From: Anaerolineae bacterium
GTDB lineage: Bacteria > Chloroflexota > Anaerolineae > Anaerolineales > Villigracilaceae
Direction of reading: 5' to 3'
NCBI GenBank assembly: GCA_017303735.1
Contig: JAFLCF010000090.1
Span: forward strand, 9,685 to 17,482
DNA length: 7,798 bases
The position numbers and the translations under genes are program-made. This document shows positions 5,996-7,798 of the stretch, in pieces. Position 1 is the first letter of the stretch; every line of letters begins with the position of its first letter. The notes under the pieces were generated by a model. It saw only the letters and a list, made by a program, of their open reading frames with translations, had not been told where the DNA came from and ran no database searches.

Positions 5996-7233
5996 GATCA
6001 TCTAATATTTTTCGATTCATAGCAGGCGTTTTGCTCATCTTCGTCATCTCGCTTGCCATCTTCAACTTGATGATGTCGCCGCCGATGTATGAGCTCGGCT
6101 TGATGGCGCTCTTCCTCGGCATCACGGCGCTTGTTTCTGCGTTGGCTGGTTATCTTGTGTATCGCCTCGGATGGATGACGCTCTCCCCCACCTTGCGTTG
6201 GTCTTTGCTTGGCGTGTATGCGCTTTCGAGTTTGCTTACGTTTTTCAACGTGTGGTTCTCGGCGCAGATGATGTTCGCCAGCCAACACGATCTTTTGCTT
6301 GCGATTGTGTTGTTGGTGTTCGCTGGCGGCATGGCAATGGCACTGGGATATTTTCTCTCGTCCACCATCACAGACCGCGTGCATCAATTACGCGGCGCGG
6401 CAGAGCAGCTTGCCGAAGGTGATTTGAAAACCCGCGTCACAGTGCAAGGGCGTGATGAAGTAGCCGCCCTCGCGCAGACCTTCAACAAAATGGCAGAGCA
6501 GCTCGAAGCCGCCGATGCCAAACAACGCGAACTTGAAAAGATGCGCGCCGATCTCATTGCCTGGGTCGGGCACGACCTGCAAACTCCGCTCGCTTCCATT
6601 CGCGCCATTCTTGAGGCGCTCGCAGACGGCGTGGTGGATGATCCTGAAACTATCAAACGTTATCTCAACACGGCGCAGCGTGACGTCCGCTCGCTTTCGG
6701 CATTGATCGATGATCTCTTTCAAATGGCACAATTAAATGCTGGCGGCTTTAAACTGGATTTTGAAAACGCCTCGCTCGCAGACCTCATCTCCGATACGAT
6801 TGAATCTTTCACCGAGCTCGCCGCGCGTCAGAACCTGACCTTGAGCGGCAGCGTGGACCCAAGCCTTGACCCCGTCCGCATGGATACGCGGCGCATTGGG
6901 CGCGTGCTCAATAATCTTATCGGCAATGCAATTCGGCATACATCCGCTCACGGCGAGGTCAAAGTTACGGCATGGCGAACCAACTCTGACGTAGAAGTGA
7001 GCGTCTCGGATACCGGCGAAGGCATCCGCGCTGAAGACCTTCCGCACATCTTCGATGGGTTCTATCGCGGAGAAAAATCCCGCAGCCGTGCCACAGGCGG
7101 CGCCGGGCTTGGGCTTGCCATCTCACGCGGAATCGTGCAGGCGCATGGCGGCGAAATAAAAGTGGAAAGTGAAATTAACAAAGGCAGCCGGTTTACATTT
7201 CACCTTCCTAATCAAACTCTCAGACTTGCGTAA
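5992..7233 (+). CDS. Membrane sensor histidine kinase (HAMP-HisKA-HATPase), partner of the upstream regulator
   Basis: A 413-residue inner-membrane kinase. Four hydrophobic helices (about 8-29, 34-57, 68-89, 100-124) are joined by short loops, so there is no sizeable extracytoplasmic sensor domain. The HAMP linker (about 121-174) includes LAEGDLKTRV and RDEVAALAQTFNKM. The HisKA H-box WVGHDLQTPLASIRA (191-205) puts the phosphorylated residue at His194. The ATPase domain shows the N box LNNLIGNAIRHT (306-317), G1 DTGEGI (340-345), the F box FDGFYRG (354-360) and G2 GGAGLGLAIS (369-378). All catalytic motifs are intact. The ATG overlaps the regulator stop (ATGA), which suggests coupled translation of a cognate pair. 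The signal is unknown. The lack of a sensor domain suggests sensing in the membrane or through a partner protein, and adjacent redox genes make thiol or envelope redox stress a reasonable guess. Confidence 0.95.
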   Translation: MRSSNIFRFIAGVLLIFVISLAIFNLMMSPPMYELGLMALFLGITALVSALAGYLVYRLGWMTLSPTLRWSLLGVYALSSLLTFFNVWFSAQMMFASQHDLLLAIVLLVFAGGMAMALGYFLSSTITDRVHQLRGAAEQLAEGDLKTRVTVQGRDEVAALAQTFNKMAEQLEAADAKQRELEKMRADLIAWVGHDLQTPLASIRAILEALADGVVDDPETIKRYLNTAQRDVRSLSALIDDLFQMAQLNAGGFKLDFENASLADLISDTIESFTELAARQNLTLSGSVDPSLDPVRMDTRRIGRVLNNLIGNAIRHTSAHGEVKVTAWRTNSDVEVSVSDTGEGIRAEDLPHIFDGFYRGEKSRSRATGGAGLGLAISRGIVQAHGGEIKVESEINKGSRFTFHLPNQTLRLA

Positions 7234-7261
7234 TCCTTTCGTAAGGAAGTTTTCTTACAAT
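7226..7261 (+). promoter_or_regulatory. candidate regulated promoter of the DipZ-like lipoprotein gene
   Basis: TTGCGTAATCC (7226-7236) and TTTCGTAAGGA (7237-7247) are adjacent 11-base direct units, sharing TTnCGTAA, as in PhoB-class boxes. The first overlaps the kinase stop codon. Eight bases later comes TACAAT (7256-7261), a good -10 box. TTTCGTAAGGA differs at one position from TTTCGTAAGAA at 5233-5223, and the 8-base gap to -10 is identical. An overlapping near-palindrome GTAAGGAA-GT-TTTCTTAC (7241-7258) leaves open a dimeric, inverted site instead. Confidence 0.5.
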
Positions 7262-7262
7262 C

Positions 7263-7279
7263 ACCTCATCCTTTGAGGT
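7263..7279 (+). other. small hairpin covering the ribosome site of the gene at 7284
   Basis: ACCTCA (7263-7268) pairs with TGAGGT (7274-7279) around a 5-base loop. The GAGG at 7275-7278 is the Shine-Dalgarno sequence of the ATG at 7284. On messages reading through from the kinase gene the site could be partly masked. A transcript started from the -10 box at 7256-7261 would begin near 7268 and lack the left arm. A 6-bp stem is short and may be chance. Confidence 0.35.
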
Positions 7280-7283
7280 AACA

Positions 7284-7798
7284 ATGAAACGATTTTTTAT
7301 TGGATTAACTCTTTTATTAAGCGCCTGTGCCAGCCCAGCGGACTCGCAATCTATGGAACCTATTCTGCCCGTCTTCAACGCCTCCCTGCCCGACCTGGGA
7401 CCTGCCCCCGAACTGACGAATGACACCTGGCTGAATGTGGAGTCTCCCTTACGGATAGCCGATCTGCGCGGCAAGGTCGTCGCGCTCGAAATGTGGACAT
7501 TCGGTTGTTACAATTGTCAAAATGTAATGCCCGCTCTCAAAGAATGGCACTCGAATTATTCCGGTCAAGGTTTGGTGATCATTGGTAATCATTACCCCGA
7601 ATTCACCTTTGAAGAAAGCCTGGATAATCTCAAAGCCGCTGTGCTTGAAAATGAGATCAAATATGCTGTAGCACAGGATAACCAAGGAAAAACGTGGCGG
7701 GCGTACAATAACCGCTACTGGCCCACCCTGTATTTGATTGACAAACAAGGACATATTCGTTATGTTCATATCGGCGAAGGCAGATACGAGGAAACCGA
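7284..7798 (+). CDS. DipZ/TlpA-type thioredoxin lipoprotein, 3' end outside window
   Basis: The frame is open from the ATG at 7284 to the window edge (171 codons seen); GAGG stands 5 bases upstream. The signal peptide MKRFFIGLTLLLSAC carries the lipobox LSAC with lipidated Cys15. A linker leads to a thioredoxin-like domain beginning near residue 57: LRGKVVALEMWTFGCYNC (61-78) gives the active pair Cys75/Cys78. Next come GLVIIGNHYPEFTFE (96-110) and NRYWPTLYLIDKQG (143-156), with the cis-proline at Pro147. The final HIGEGRYEET also fits. This block order is that of the extracytoplasmic thioredoxin domain of DipZ, which in mycobacteria is fused to a CcdA-like membrane part. Here CcdA is a separate gene at 3771-4439. 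The protein probably takes electrons from CcdA and reduces extracytoplasmic disulfides. It follows the two-component operon and shares a candidate operator with the other thioredoxin gene. Confidence 0.9.
   Translation, partial: MKRFFIGLTLLLSACASPADSQSMEPILPVFNASLPDLGPAPELTNDTWLNVESPLRIADLRGKVVALEMWTFGCYNCQNVMPALKEWHSNYSGQGLVIIGNHYPEFTFEESLDNLKAAVLENEIKYAVAQDNQGKTWRAYNNRYWPTLYLIDKQGHIRYVHIGEGRYEET

Noticed and set aside
7234..7260. Possible terminator after the kinase gene (TCCTT-TCGT-AAGGA followed by AGTTTTCTTAC)
   Set aside because: The stem is only 5 bp and the T run is broken; the bases are better explained as operator boxes and a -10 element of the next gene.
1..7798. Mobile element, phage or defence island
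   Set aside because: No transposase, integrase, terminal repeats, tRNA target or defence-type domains were seen; gene order and overlaps look like ordinary chromosome.

Overview
The window looks like chromosomal DNA of a bacterium with roughly balanced base composition, most plausibly a Chloroflexota (Anaerolineae-type) genome. That placement is an inference. It rests on the histidine kinase H-box reading GHDLQTP, lipoproteins with an acidic, Met/Thr-rich spacer, and several genes without a Shine-Dalgarno sequence but with a -10-like TANAAT box almost touching the start codon. There are no insertion sequences, CRISPR arrays, rRNA or tRNA genes. Eight protein genes fill nearly all of the sequence, and the last one runs off the right end.

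Left part (1-3774, all +): a GNAT acyltransferase (128-670), a full-length ComEC-type DNA-uptake channel protein (692-3082), and a peptidase S51 (cyanophycinase/PepE-like) protein (3082-3774) that overlaps comEC by one base. The ComEC C-terminal metallo-beta-lactamase-like domain is recognisable by its fold landmarks but has lost every metal-binding motif.

Middle (3771-5151, all -): a two-gene unit. The promoter-proximal gene is a lipoprotein with a methionine-rich repeat followed by a thioredoxin domain (4489-5151). The distal gene is the membrane electron carrier CcdA (3771-4439). A perfect 14-bp hairpin lies between them. The ccdA stop overlaps the convergent peptidase stop.

Right part (5291-7798, all +): an OmpR/PhoB-type response regulator and a four-helix membrane histidine kinase overlap by ATGA. 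They are followed by a second thioredoxin-fold lipoprotein (7284 to the end) that resembles the extracytoplasmic domain of DipZ.

The most interesting idea is that 3771-7798 is one extracytoplasmic thiol-redox module. CcdA would carry reducing equivalents across the membrane to two lipid-anchored thioredoxins, under control of the neighbouring two-component system. The sequence supports this with a shared candidate operator, TTTYGTAAGRA. It occurs twice, 22 bp apart, in the divergent region, and once (with a weaker copy 11 bp upstream) before the second thioredoxin gene. In both places the proximal copy ends exactly 8 bases before a good -10 box.
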